From Aeromonas jandaei (GTDB lineage Bacteria > Pseudomonadota > Gammaproteobacteria > Enterobacterales > Aeromonadaceae), in NCBI RefSeq assembly GCF_037890695.1, contig NZ_CP149571.1, positions 2,014,001 to 2,078,000 of the forward strand: a DNA stretch of 64,000 bases, written 5' to 3'. The first letter of the stretch is position 1, and every line of letters begins with the position of its first letter. Shown here one piece after another: positions 47,586 to 56,719 of the stretch. The notes under the pieces were generated by a model, which was not told the origin of the DNA, searched no databases, and saw nothing but the letters and a program-made list of their open reading frames with translations. Position numbers and translations under genes: made by a program.

Positions 47586-47734
47586 TGTTACCTCTCCTAC
47601 ATCTAAATTGATTTCAACTGTCGAGATAACCCTGCTGGCTGAAAGCAGCTCAGCTCCCTTGCCTGTTTTTTTGCACAAGCAAGCTTCTTTATTGCGAGGC
47701 TTGTTTGTTGCTCAAGCAAGCTTGCTTCAGTATG
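47586..47734. other. intergenic stretch with a 14-bp palindrome
   Basis: Between two convergent genes. It holds AAGCAAGCTTGCTT (47714-47727), a perfect palindrome, and a related AAGCAAGCTT at 47678-47687. They may serve as terminators or recombinase binding sites. Confidence 0.45.
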
Positions 47735-49099
47735 CTAATTTCTTTCAAAAAATGGGCTTAAACTATCCAGTGAGTGAACAAGGTCTTCAAGAGCCTGTTT
47801 ATCATCTATTTGTTTCTGACGTAACAGTTTTACTGTTGTTAGCATTTTTTGGACTCTTATTCTCAATGGGGTTGCCTCATTCTCTAAACCGAGAGTGTCA
47901 CTACTATCTTCTCTATTATACTCTGTAGCTAAGTGGATATAGTGAGAAAGCGTTTGGTTGGATGCATGTAGCGTAACTTTTCTGCACGCAGTGCTAGCCA
48001 CGCTCAAAATGTTGGAAAAACTCCCCGATGCAGTTAACTTTTTTATTTCCCTTGCAATTAGCAGCGTAATAAATCTGTGACGAAAGGAGTGATTTGTTAG
48101 ATGGCTTAGCTGGTGTCTGTACTTACTCGTGTTTATTACTTTTTTCGTATAGTTTTTTAAGTATGTAGCTGTTAGTGCTTTTCCTGTCCTTGAGTCAACG
48201 AAAATAGCATCATGGTCAAGAGACTTGAAAGTAGCCTCTATTAACTGAACGTGCCAGAGTAGAATTTGTAAGTCCTCACTCGTGGTTTGTACCTGTCGAA
48301 ATTTACCGCTATATTTTCCCTTGCTGACAGGAATGTTTCTGATGACTATTTTTTGATTGGGGGTAAATAATGACTTGGCGGCATCTTTTATCATGGAACG
48401 CTTTATTTGATGAACTTCACTAATCCTGGAGCCTGTGATATTTAATGCCGTAGTTAAGGCTTGCCATCTAGAAGTAAGAAATTCGGATAATTGAGGATGG
48501 TAGTTTGAGGTTTCGATGGCTTCATACCACATTAATAATTCATGGTCTCGTACATATTCCATATCATATGAAATATGAATCAATCCACTAAATGAGTCAT
48601 GATGGTTATACTTTGTTTCGAAGGTTCCTTTCTTGTACGTTTTGATAGAGTAATGAACTTTAAACTGCTTTTCAGGATCTTTTTGATTCGTAGATAAATT
48701 CCAATCAGCATTCCGGTTGGTTAGGAATATTATATAGTTTAAAGCTGTTTTTCCATGGGATAAGAGCGTGTCATCATTTATATCTCTTTCCTTTAGATGG
48801 GAAATAAAACTATACAAAGTGCTATCATTGATATTATTTAGCTCTATATCTAGTTCTTCAAGAAAGGAACAAAAGAGGTTTAGACTATAAGCCTTCTTGA
48901 TAACGGTGGATGCTGATAACTTGACATTATAAGAGCGCGCACCGCCACCTATCTCTGTTAAATATGCATTTGCGGCCCAGTCAAACGATCCTCCTTTTTT
49001 CAGAATCATGGGGAGTGGCAATTCACGACTACCTCCAATTTTCCTGCTTGTTGTGAGAAATCTGAGATTAGTGTTTTTAGCTATAACTACCTTTGACAT
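47735..49099 (-). CDS. tyrosine recombinase, last gene of the recombinase module
   Basis: 454 codons from MSKVVIAKN, whose ATG overlaps the preceding stop (TAATG). N-terminal core-binding domain; C-terminal catalytic domain with Arg in NITGSRISEVH, HSFRHRF for H-x-x-R, and HASNQTLSHYIHLA with the His and the nucleophile Tyr. All catalytic residues are visible. It should take part in integration and excision of the island. It recalls Tn554 TnpA-type proteins by size and position. Confidence 0.88.
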   Translation of the reverse strand: MSKVVIAKNTNLRFLTTSRKIGGSRELPLPMILKKGGSFDWAANAYLTEIGGGARSYNVKLSASTVIKKAYSLNLFCSFLEELDIELNNINDSTLYSFISHLKERDINDDTLLSHGKTALNYIIFLTNRNADWNLSTNQKDPEKQFKVHYSIKTYKKGTFETKYNHHDSFSGLIHISYDMEYVRDHELLMWYEAIETSNYHPQLSEFLTSRWQALTTALNITGSRISEVHQIKRSMIKDAAKSLFTPNQKIVIRNIPVSKGKYSGKFRQVQTTSEDLQILLWHVQLIEATFKSLDHDAIFVDSRTGKALTATYLKNYTKKVINTSKYRHQLSHLTNHSFRHRFITLLIAREIKKLTASGSFSNILSVASTACRKVTLHASNQTLSHYIHLATEYNREDSSDTLGLENEATPLRIRVQKMLTTVKLLRQKQIDDKQALEDLVHSLDSLSPFFERN

Positions 49100-49629
49100 T
49101 ATTTTACCTCCCATGCTCTATTTTTCCCGAGGATATTTGCCTGTTCGATAATCAACCGTCTATAGACATCATCAATTTGCTTGTCCTCTCTCCACTCATC
49201 TAAAAGTTGCATATATGCTCTGTACACCTCAGCAAGGGCAACACGTAACTCTTCATTTTCTTCTTTAATCTGGTTAACTTCTTCCCAAGTTAGCCCTGAT
49301 TTTATATTTTCATTACCTAAAGTGGGCGTATTTGAGAGCAGCCTTTTATTTGCTTTGGCAATAGAGTCAATTAGTGTCGCTAGTTCTTTGGCGTTATGCT
49401 CCTTATGAGCAGTGTTCCATGAATACTTAATGATACCAAGTTCTGCATCCTCCCACTGATGAACAGATGTCTCTGATATTGTCTCTGTTTTAATTTCTAA
49501 TGATTTTGGAATGTCGTCATAATTATTTATCTGACTTAAAAGCATAGATTTAGTCAGCATAGCCTGGGTTATAATATTCTTTTTGTCGATGACGCTTTGT
49601 GATGTCTCACCTTTTTTAAACTTAGCCAT
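49099..49629 (-). CDS. small helical protein of the recombinase module, TnpC-like
   Basis: 176 codons from MAKFKKGETSQSV; the ATG overlaps the stop of the previous gene by 8 bases. Helical, charged, with WEEVNQIKEENEELRVALAEVYRAYMQLLDEWRED as its most recognisable part, a coiled-coil region similar in style to Tn554 TnpC, an accessory protein of the transposition reaction. Inference from position and size. Confidence 0.72.
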   Translation of the reverse strand: MAKFKKGETSQSVIDKKNIITQAMLTKSMLLSQINNYDDIPKSLEIKTETISETSVHQWEDAELGIIKYSWNTAHKEHNAKELATLIDSIAKANKRLLSNTPTLGNENIKSGLTWEEVNQIKEENEELRVALAEVYRAYMQLLDEWREDKQIDDVYRRLIIEQANILGKNRAWEVK

Positions 49630-51655
49630 CCGTTTCACCATCATTATTTTTAAAATAAAAGAACACTTCATTGTTATCAATCTTATAGAAGCGAACTACT
49701 TGACCTGTTCTATTTTTGTGTTCTGTGATTAGGTCATGAACCAAGCCCTCTAGCACAGTATAAATAGTAGATGACTTTCTGGCTCGATTAACAATGTCTT
49801 GAATAGTGTTATCGCCATGGATAATTTTGTTTAGAGTCGCACCGATCCTTGCTATTGTATTCTCAGCCTCTTCAATCCACTCATCATTGGGAGATATTTC
49901 TGCATAATAGAATGTTTGATCTAAGTTTGAATGCCCCATAAACCATGACAGTTCCTCAAGACCTTGGTCATCTGAAAAGTTGAAATATAAGACAGCAAAA
50001 AAGCGTCTAAATTGATGAGTTGTACAATACCATCTTTTCCCATCGATAAGTGGGGAGTTACACCAATCCTGGAATATATCTAAACAGGACTTTATGTAGT
50101 CAGAACTTAAAGGTGTTTTGAGATAATCACCTGCACCATCATCCAATCTACCTGATGATATAGCTCTGTAGCTGATTGAGTTGCTAAACAAATATAGATC
50201 ATTTTCATCAGCAACCAAACCACGCCTATCTTCAATCAAGCATGCTAAAGAAGAAAATTGTAAGCCGTAATCATATATTAGGTCTGGAATCGGTCTGTGC
50301 AAATCCTCTAGCTCATATCGCTCAGAACTTTTGGGGATTTTTAATATGATATCGTACAGTTCATCTACAGGGGATTGAACAAAACAGTTTCTTTTCAATG
50401 TGCGTAATGAGGTTGTACGAGCTGCAACAAAACTACATATGGCAATCCACATCGCAGCTGTATATAGCCTTACTGCCAATCCCAAGGAAATTCCATATTC
50501 GGTTTTGTCAAAGGATAGTGTTTTTAGTTCATTTTTAGGACGTTCCCATGATGTTATTTTTAAATGTTTTAATTTTTCAGGAATCGGTGCGTTATTAAAC
50601 GCAAGCGTTCTAATTTCAGGGTTAAAACGAGTATATGCGGTTGTATTTGCAAAGTTTAGACTTTTAATTACATCTATTTCAGCATCATAAATTCTTTCAA
50701 TGAACTCGTACAGAGGTTTTCCATACTCTCTAAGAAATCCAAGTGCAGATGAAATTGTATGAAGTGCAATGTGAGCAGGAATTAATGCCGTCTTTTCTTT
50801 GGCTATTAAAATATCAAAAATTTCTCTACCACCCTTGAATAGGGTGATTGGGCTATGTTGAAATGGATATTTCTGAGCCGCTCTTGAATTGTATAATGCC
50901 TCGATTGATGATATGGCATTGCTGATGGTGCTTTCGCTTGCAAGTAGCATCTCATCCAATTCTAATGGTTTCTCACACGCATTTTTGTATTGCCTTTTAT
51001 AAGTAGTTTCCTGATCTTTGTCTGCGCAAAAATCACCATGCTCATTTAAGTAGTTGACAACCTTATCTTTAAGGCTGAGCAATTCACGCTTAGTGAGAAA
51101 CATGCATGACTTTATGTAGCTCCAATCGATCTCTTTGATGCTACTGTATTTTTCAGTAATTATTTCCAGAGCACTTTCGAAGACATTTGCTTCAATCCCA
51201 TAGGCTAATAAATAACCCTTTAGATCATTGTATTTTATTTCACCCAAGGAGCGAATTAATGGATTTCCATCCATAATTCTCCGTTCATTCGTATGGTATA
51301 TGAGATTTATAGCCGCTCTAAATATGGCTTCAGCAGTCCTGGAACTTGTTATTTTTCCATTTACATCTAAATATAAAATACTATGTTGGATATCGATTAG
51401 TAATGGTCGATTTGCTTTATCGCCAAGGCGCTCATTTGGTGCTGTTGCCATAGTTATAAAATTCAATCTATGACTTTTAATGTCATTATTATCATAAAAC
51501 TCACGATTGATACCATTTGAGGCCAATAGCCATATGTGATCACTTGTGGACTCATTCAGCATCCAGCGTGGTCTGGGGTATGTTGATTCATCAGCCATAG
51601 CTTGAATTTTTTCTGGGTCTACCAATTCTTTTATTGGTGATATTTTTTTGTTCAT
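49622..51655 (-). CDS. large tyrosine recombinase of the recombinase module
   Basis: 677 residues. The C-terminal half is a tyrosine recombinase catalytic domain: Arg in VAARTTSLRTLK (near 414), HQFRRFFAVLYF for H-x-x-R (near 575), MGHSNLDQTFYYAE with His and Tyr (near 607). The N-terminal 380 residues are a long core-binding region. The size resembles TnpB of Tn554 or the large GInt integrase. Its start directly follows the upstream stop (TAA ATG). Confidence 0.88.
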   Translation of the reverse strand: MNKKISPIKELVDPEKIQAMADESTYPRPRWMLNESTSDHIWLLASNGINREFYDNNDIKSHRLNFITMATAPNERLGDKANRPLLIDIQHSILYLDVNGKITSSRTAEAIFRAAINLIYHTNERRIMDGNPLIRSLGEIKYNDLKGYLLAYGIEANVFESALEIITEKYSSIKEIDWSYIKSCMFLTKRELLSLKDKVVNYLNEHGDFCADKDQETTYKRQYKNACEKPLELDEMLLASESTISNAISSIEALYNSRAAQKYPFQHSPITLFKGGREIFDILIAKEKTALIPAHIALHTISSALGFLREYGKPLYEFIERIYDAEIDVIKSLNFANTTAYTRFNPEIRTLAFNNAPIPEKLKHLKITSWERPKNELKTLSFDKTEYGISLGLAVRLYTAAMWIAICSFVAARTTSLRTLKRNCFVQSPVDELYDIILKIPKSSERYELEDLHRPIPDLIYDYGLQFSSLACLIEDRRGLVADENDLYLFSNSISYRAISSGRLDDGAGDYLKTPLSSDYIKSCLDIFQDWCNSPLIDGKRWYCTTHQFRRFFAVLYFNFSDDQGLEELSWFMGHSNLDQTFYYAEISPNDEWIEEAENTIARIGATLNKIIHGDNTIQDIVNRARKSSTIYTVLEGLVHDLITEHKNRTGQVVRFYKIDNNEVFFYFKNNDGETDG

Positions 51656-52804
51656 TTACGAACTCTCTTGCTCTATGGATTTATGAGCATTTCGCAACAT
51701 GATTTTTAAAGGTGTGTTAGAGGTGGACACCATATTTATAACATCTGAGCATAATTTATTTAGGTGCTCATCCTGTCCTTCTTTAGCATAAATAATCGCT
51801 AGCTTTAAATTTTTTTCTGAAATACAGAAATATATTGGTTGTTCAAATTCATTATTACTAGGTTTCGCTGTCAGGCTATTGAACAATTCCCCGCCCATTT
51901 CAGGGTTAGAGAATGCACTTGCAAGCTGAGCTTTGAATTTACTCTCGTTTAGGTGGGCTGATTCGAAGGGGGTTTCGTCATTAGCTATAGCCATAAACAA
52001 TAAAATTCTTTGAAATGCACGAATCTTAACCCTGTAAATTAACTCTTTCAGATGCTTTGGTATATATCTACTTAAAGTTGTTTTAACTGTATTGCCAAAA
52101 TATGTCGCTGTGCGCAGTGCATCACCATGTGACTGTAAGTAGATTAGTATTCCCTTAGATGTTCTTACTTTTTTTAATGTGGCATAATTAATTACCTCTA
52201 TACCACTTTTATTAGCCACCTCGTTTCGAATATGCTTGAAGCCACGTTGAAAATCACTGTGGCTACATTTTGATATTCCTCTAATTGTTACACATAGCCA
52301 TAGGCTGTGATCAAACTCAACATTCCGCGCATTTTCAGTCATTTTCATAGCCATTTTAAGGCAAATGGACGCGTCAATATCTTGAGCTTTAACTTTATCT
52401 ATAGGCGTTAAATCACCAATTGCTTTTCTAGTTCGTGCATATCTAGCACGTGCTTTTATTGTCCTGACTCTAACACTACCGTCATCATCTACCTGAATAA
52501 ACTCTAATCCATAATTAGTAGCAAATGCTTTCATAGAGTAGAGGGAATAAGGATTGATACCAAGTTCCTCTGTAATAATAATTTGCATAGCTGATGCAGT
52601 AATGAGAGTTAAACCAAGGTATTGCAAAGCCTCTTCTTGCAGAATAACCCTGTCTTTTCCATTGCCTTTTGTAAGTTGGCTTAACTTATCGTAATTTTTG
52701 GTGAAATATGCGACTGTGTTCTCTAACCTTATGGGGTTATGTTGACTGAATGCGCTATTTTTAGTTTGTGCAGATAGAATCATTACTTTGAAACTCTTTC
52801 GCAT
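51656..52804 (-). CDS. unknown protein of the recombinase module
   Basis: 382 residues (or 375 from MILSAQTKN). Mostly helical, with no recognisable catalytic recombinase motif. It overlaps the upstream stop by 23-44 bases and abuts the downstream start, so it belongs to the same translated unit. It could be a degenerate recombinase or a DNA-binding accessory protein. Confidence 0.7.
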   Translation of the reverse strand: MRKSFKVMILSAQTKNSAFSQHNPIRLENTVAYFTKNYDKLSQLTKGNGKDRVILQEEALQYLGLTLITASAMQIIITEELGINPYSLYSMKAFATNYGLEFIQVDDDGSVRVRTIKARARYARTRKAIGDLTPIDKVKAQDIDASICLKMAMKMTENARNVEFDHSLWLCVTIRGISKCSHSDFQRGFKHIRNEVANKSGIEVINYATLKKVRTSKGILIYLQSHGDALRTATYFGNTVKTTLSRYIPKHLKELIYRVKIRAFQRILLFMAIANDETPFESAHLNESKFKAQLASAFSNPEMGGELFNSLTAKPSNNEFEQPIYFCISEKNLKLAIIYAKEGQDEHLNKLCSDVINMVSTSNTPLKIMLRNAHKSIEQESS

Positions 52805-54302
52805 TGTTACTTATAGCAATTAAATTTGGCGCCTCACAAAATCTCTTGTATGAGTCATGAACTATTTTTTTTGCGTATGACAAGAGAGTCTGAATATTGC
52901 TTTTAATATCTTTCTCTAGTTGTTCTAGAAAAAACTTCGAATCAATAGCGTGTTCTAATAAATTTTCATCATATATATTGACCTTTGAAATTATTGGGTT
53001 GTCATCTCTGATTTTTTCGGTATTAGTATCCCTGCGTAAGTTATTTGGAAGTTCAATGGAATCAGGTAGTAAGCCTTGTTTAATTAATACGGAAATGCAA
53101 TTCTTAACATTTTGAAACTTCGAGTATGCAGTGCTCCTTTGAAGATGGTTAAGAATATTTCCCCTAAATTTAATCAGTTCGCCCTTTATTACGTTTGGCT
53201 GCCGATACCACTGGCTACTTTGTGATGATATATATTTAAGGAAGGCCCCAATGGGCTCTCTGTGATTTTTTACGATCTTAAAGGTATTTACGTGCTCCTT
53301 GATTTTTTGTGCAATGTCAGGAGGACATGTCGAGGATAATATGTCATCGAATTCATCATTGGCACCTTGTTTTTTGGTTGCTTTGCTTAAAAATGATAAC
53401 GGTATAACTTTACTTTTGCATACGTCATACTGAGCTTCATTCATCCTTTTAAAAATTGGAGTTATAACGGTTAAAATATTTTCTTCAAAATAATTATTGT
53501 CAACCAAGTATTGAAATAAATTTGAATATGTAAAAAGCAATAGATTGAAGACCCGTAAGGATTTTGTGTAGGTTGTAGTGTGCGCTGTAATATAACTAAG
53601 CGTTTCGGTTAGTTCTGATAAATCTCTTTCGTTTAATATGCTCTGTAAAGGGATTATATATCTAGCTAGGTTTATTGATAGCACTTGATGATGTGCGGAG
53701 CTACATGAATATAAGAATGAGGAAATTAGATTGTATATATCGTTATTGAGGTGGGGGCGTATTGTCTCTAGGTGAGTAGGCAGCCCAGGATAAATTTTTA
53801 TTTCCGTGCTAGATGGTAATTTAATGTCAAAATTGAAACGTTCCAATTCATGGGCAGGTAGACACTGAGCCCTGTAATTTTGAAAAACATCTTCTGTTAT
53901 CTTTTTCCCTATTGTCGATTCTAGCTCATTAAGAGACTGCCCTGAAAACGCTTCGTTTTCTTTCATGAAAAGAATGAATTTCTTCAGTGCAAGAATATTT
54001 TCATTAGCAACCCTAAAGTCATACTTATGGCTTGCAATAAAACAATACATTTCTATGAATTCATGAATGCAAATGGTGTTTTTTGAGTTCAACGCATCTC
54101 TATAACCTGCAACGGATACCAACATGACTTGTAGTAGCCTATTGGCATAGTTATATGATGCTGTCTTGTTGAACCTTTTAAGCCACAGAATCATTTCATC
54201 GCTAAGATGCATCCCCAAGTATGTGTAGATGGCCTCAATTCGCTTGCTCGACACGATAATCACAGACCTAGTTGAAAGTTTCACATAGAGAGCGTAGTCC
54301 AT
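52761..54302 (-). CDS. unknown protein of the recombinase module, first gene
   Basis: 513 residues, helical, AT-rich, with no catalytic R..HxxR..Y set that I can see. It starts only 70 bases from the right end of the island, so its promoter must lie in those 70 bases or in the ligA remnant beyond. Multi-integrase elements of the GInt type carry several large integrase-like proteins together; this may be a core-binding-only member. The next gene overlaps its end. Confidence 0.7.
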   Translation of the reverse strand: MDYALYVKLSTRSVIIVSSKRIEAIYTYLGMHLSDEMILWLKRFNKTASYNYANRLLQVMLVSVAGYRDALNSKNTICIHEFIEMYCFIASHKYDFRVANENILALKKFILFMKENEAFSGQSLNELESTIGKKITEDVFQNYRAQCLPAHELERFNFDIKLPSSTEIKIYPGLPTHLETIRPHLNNDIYNLISSFLYSCSSAHHQVLSINLARYIIPLQSILNERDLSELTETLSYITAHTTTYTKSLRVFNLLLFTYSNLFQYLVDNNYFEENILTVITPIFKRMNEAQYDVCKSKVIPLSFLSKATKKQGANDEFDDILSSTCPPDIAQKIKEHVNTFKIVKNHREPIGAFLKYISSQSSQWYRQPNVIKGELIKFRGNILNHLQRSTAYSKFQNVKNCISVLIKQGLLPDSIELPNNLRRDTNTEKIRDDNPIISKVNIYDENLLEHAIDSKFFLEQLEKDIKSNIQTLLSYAKKIVHDSYKRFCEAPNLIAISNNAKEFQSNDSICTN

Positions 54303-54359
54303 TTTTTGCTCTGCAAGCCTGAGTATGCAGATTTTTTTCTAAATGAAGTGAAAGGTATG

Positions 54360-55238
<879 letters not shown>

Positions 55239-55257
55239 GTGGCCCGCAGGCTGAGAT

Positions 55258-55292
55258 GAAAAGAGAACCCGGCATGGCCGGGTTCTCTTTTA
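55258..55292 (+). terminator. terminator after ligA
   Basis: AAAAGAGAACCCGGC / GCCGGGTTCTCTTTT hairpin with T-run, 20 bases after the ligA stop; it also ends the convergent gene. Confidence 0.85.
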
Positions 55293-55299
55293 TTGGGTG

Positions 55300-56274
55300 T
55301 TATTCACGCCAGAGGATCTTGTTGCGCCACTTCTCCGGTACTGTGAGGTGCCAGCGGGCGACTTCGCTCTTGCTGAAGACATACTCGCCACGCAGGGCCG
55401 CCCGGGGGGAGAGGGTTTTGGGCAGCGCACCCGCAAGTATGTTGTTGATGAGTGCCGCCGCCTGCAGCCCCTGATCCTTGCCATCGAGCACCAGGCCACC
55501 GATGGCCATCCCCTTGCCAACGGTGAACTCCCAGAAGCAGAAAACCGGCACCGGACTGTGCCGGCTGGCTCACTCCAGAACCGTTTTCTCATTCACATGC
55601 TTGCCATTTTCATCCAGCAGTGTGTGGTAGAGACCGAGGAAGATGGCGCCATAGCCGTTTTTCTTGCTGTTGAGCACCGCCTCCTGCCAGAGGTCATACT
55701 CGCCGAGCAGCTGGCTGTAGACCCGGGTTTGGCCGACGCGCAGCTCGGTCTGGGTTTTGAACTCATCCTCAATGGCGGTGAGGGCCACATTGCTGGAATC
55801 AAACAGTACCAGTGCTTTGTTGAGACCGCCCATCATCTGGCTCATCTCGCTGATATTGCGTTTGAGCAGCGGGCGTTCCAGCACGCCGGTGATCTTGGGA
55901 TGGCCAACAAAGCCCTTGAGCCGGGGATTTTCGTTCATGCCGAGAAAGACGACGGGGGTACCGAGGGACGAGATCTCGCTGGCGAGATAGTTGATGGCGT
56001 TGTCATCGCCGAGCACCACAATATCCGGTTTGCTCTTGAGGTAGAAAGCGATTGCCTGTTGGGCGATCCCGTCGAACTCTTCCCGTGGTCGACGCTTGGT
56101 ATCCATGTAGAAGTGGCTGATCTGGTGTTTCTCCTTGAGACCATCCACCAGCCCCTGGTTGTAACTGATGTCCCACAGATAGTCGGGGTGGTAGCTGCTG
56201 ATCACCAGTATGTGGGCTGCCCATACAGGCAGGGAGAGGGTAGTCAGCAGTAGCAGCAAGAGGGATTTACGCAT
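55300..56274 (-). pseudogene. periplasmic substrate-binding protein, in-frame stop
   Basis: One continuous 325-codon frame broken by a single TGA at 55570-55572. Signal peptide MRKSLLLLLLTTLSLPVWA; periplasmic-binding-protein-like sequence HILVISSYHPDYLWDISYNQGLV, ILGDDNAINYLA-type and VVFLGMNENPR, like ABC transporter substrate-binding or sensor-input domains of the DUF3798/SBP type. After VLE the stop replaces what would be a Trp (TGG), then ASRHSPVPVFCFWEF continues the fold to the normal end. A single base change restores it, so either a recent null mutation or a base-call error. Confidence 0.8.
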
Positions 56275-56719
56275 GGGGTGTCCTGTGTCGAACCGTCGTC
56301 TCTACCCGCTCAGTATGAGTGGTTTTGCTTGGCACTGTCACGCCGCCATCCAGAGTGTTTATTGCGAATTTTTTTCTGCTTGGGCAGATCGGACGCCAGC
56401 CCGCACCACCGTTGAGAATGGCCTTGTTTGAGGCTTTTATTGGTTGGTCGTGAACTGTCCCACTCGCTGTAAAACCTGTTTTGGATCAATAAATGGCTAA
56501 CTGCTTTGGTGCCTAATAGACACCACATATAGGGCTGCATTCATTTTTAATACCTATATGTTGTGTTATTAAGCTGTGTATAAGCTGTTCCCTTCCTCTC
56601 TTCAGCCCAGGCTTGTCAAGCCTCGGCTGAATTTGTTTGCGTTCAGGACGAGACGTTGGAGGGGAACCAACAAGGGTAAGCCCAGAGCAGATTGCCTGGC
56701 CTTTTAACGGGGAAAATTC
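56275..56719. other. nrdD upstream region
   Basis: 445 bases, no gene. It holds the NrdR-like boxes (56520-56566), a hairpin CAGCCCAGGCTT / AAGCCTCGGCTG at 56603-56630 that could be an RNA leader structure, and AT-rich promoter sequence. Confidence 0.55.
56520..56566 (+). promoter_or_regulatory. paired NrdR boxes
   Basis: ACCTATATGTTGTGT (56552-56566) matches the NrdR-box consensus closely (about 12 of 15), and a weaker inverted-type copy, ACACCACATATAGGG, lies at 56520-56534. Centres are 32 bases apart, the usual three-turn spacing. NrdR represses ribonucleotide reductase genes. Confidence 0.65.

Noticed and set aside
47608-47928. Plus-strand frame of 106 residues at the end of the recombinase gene
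   Set aside because: Overlaps the antisense strand of the recombinase and has no start signal; the palindromes there explain the region better.
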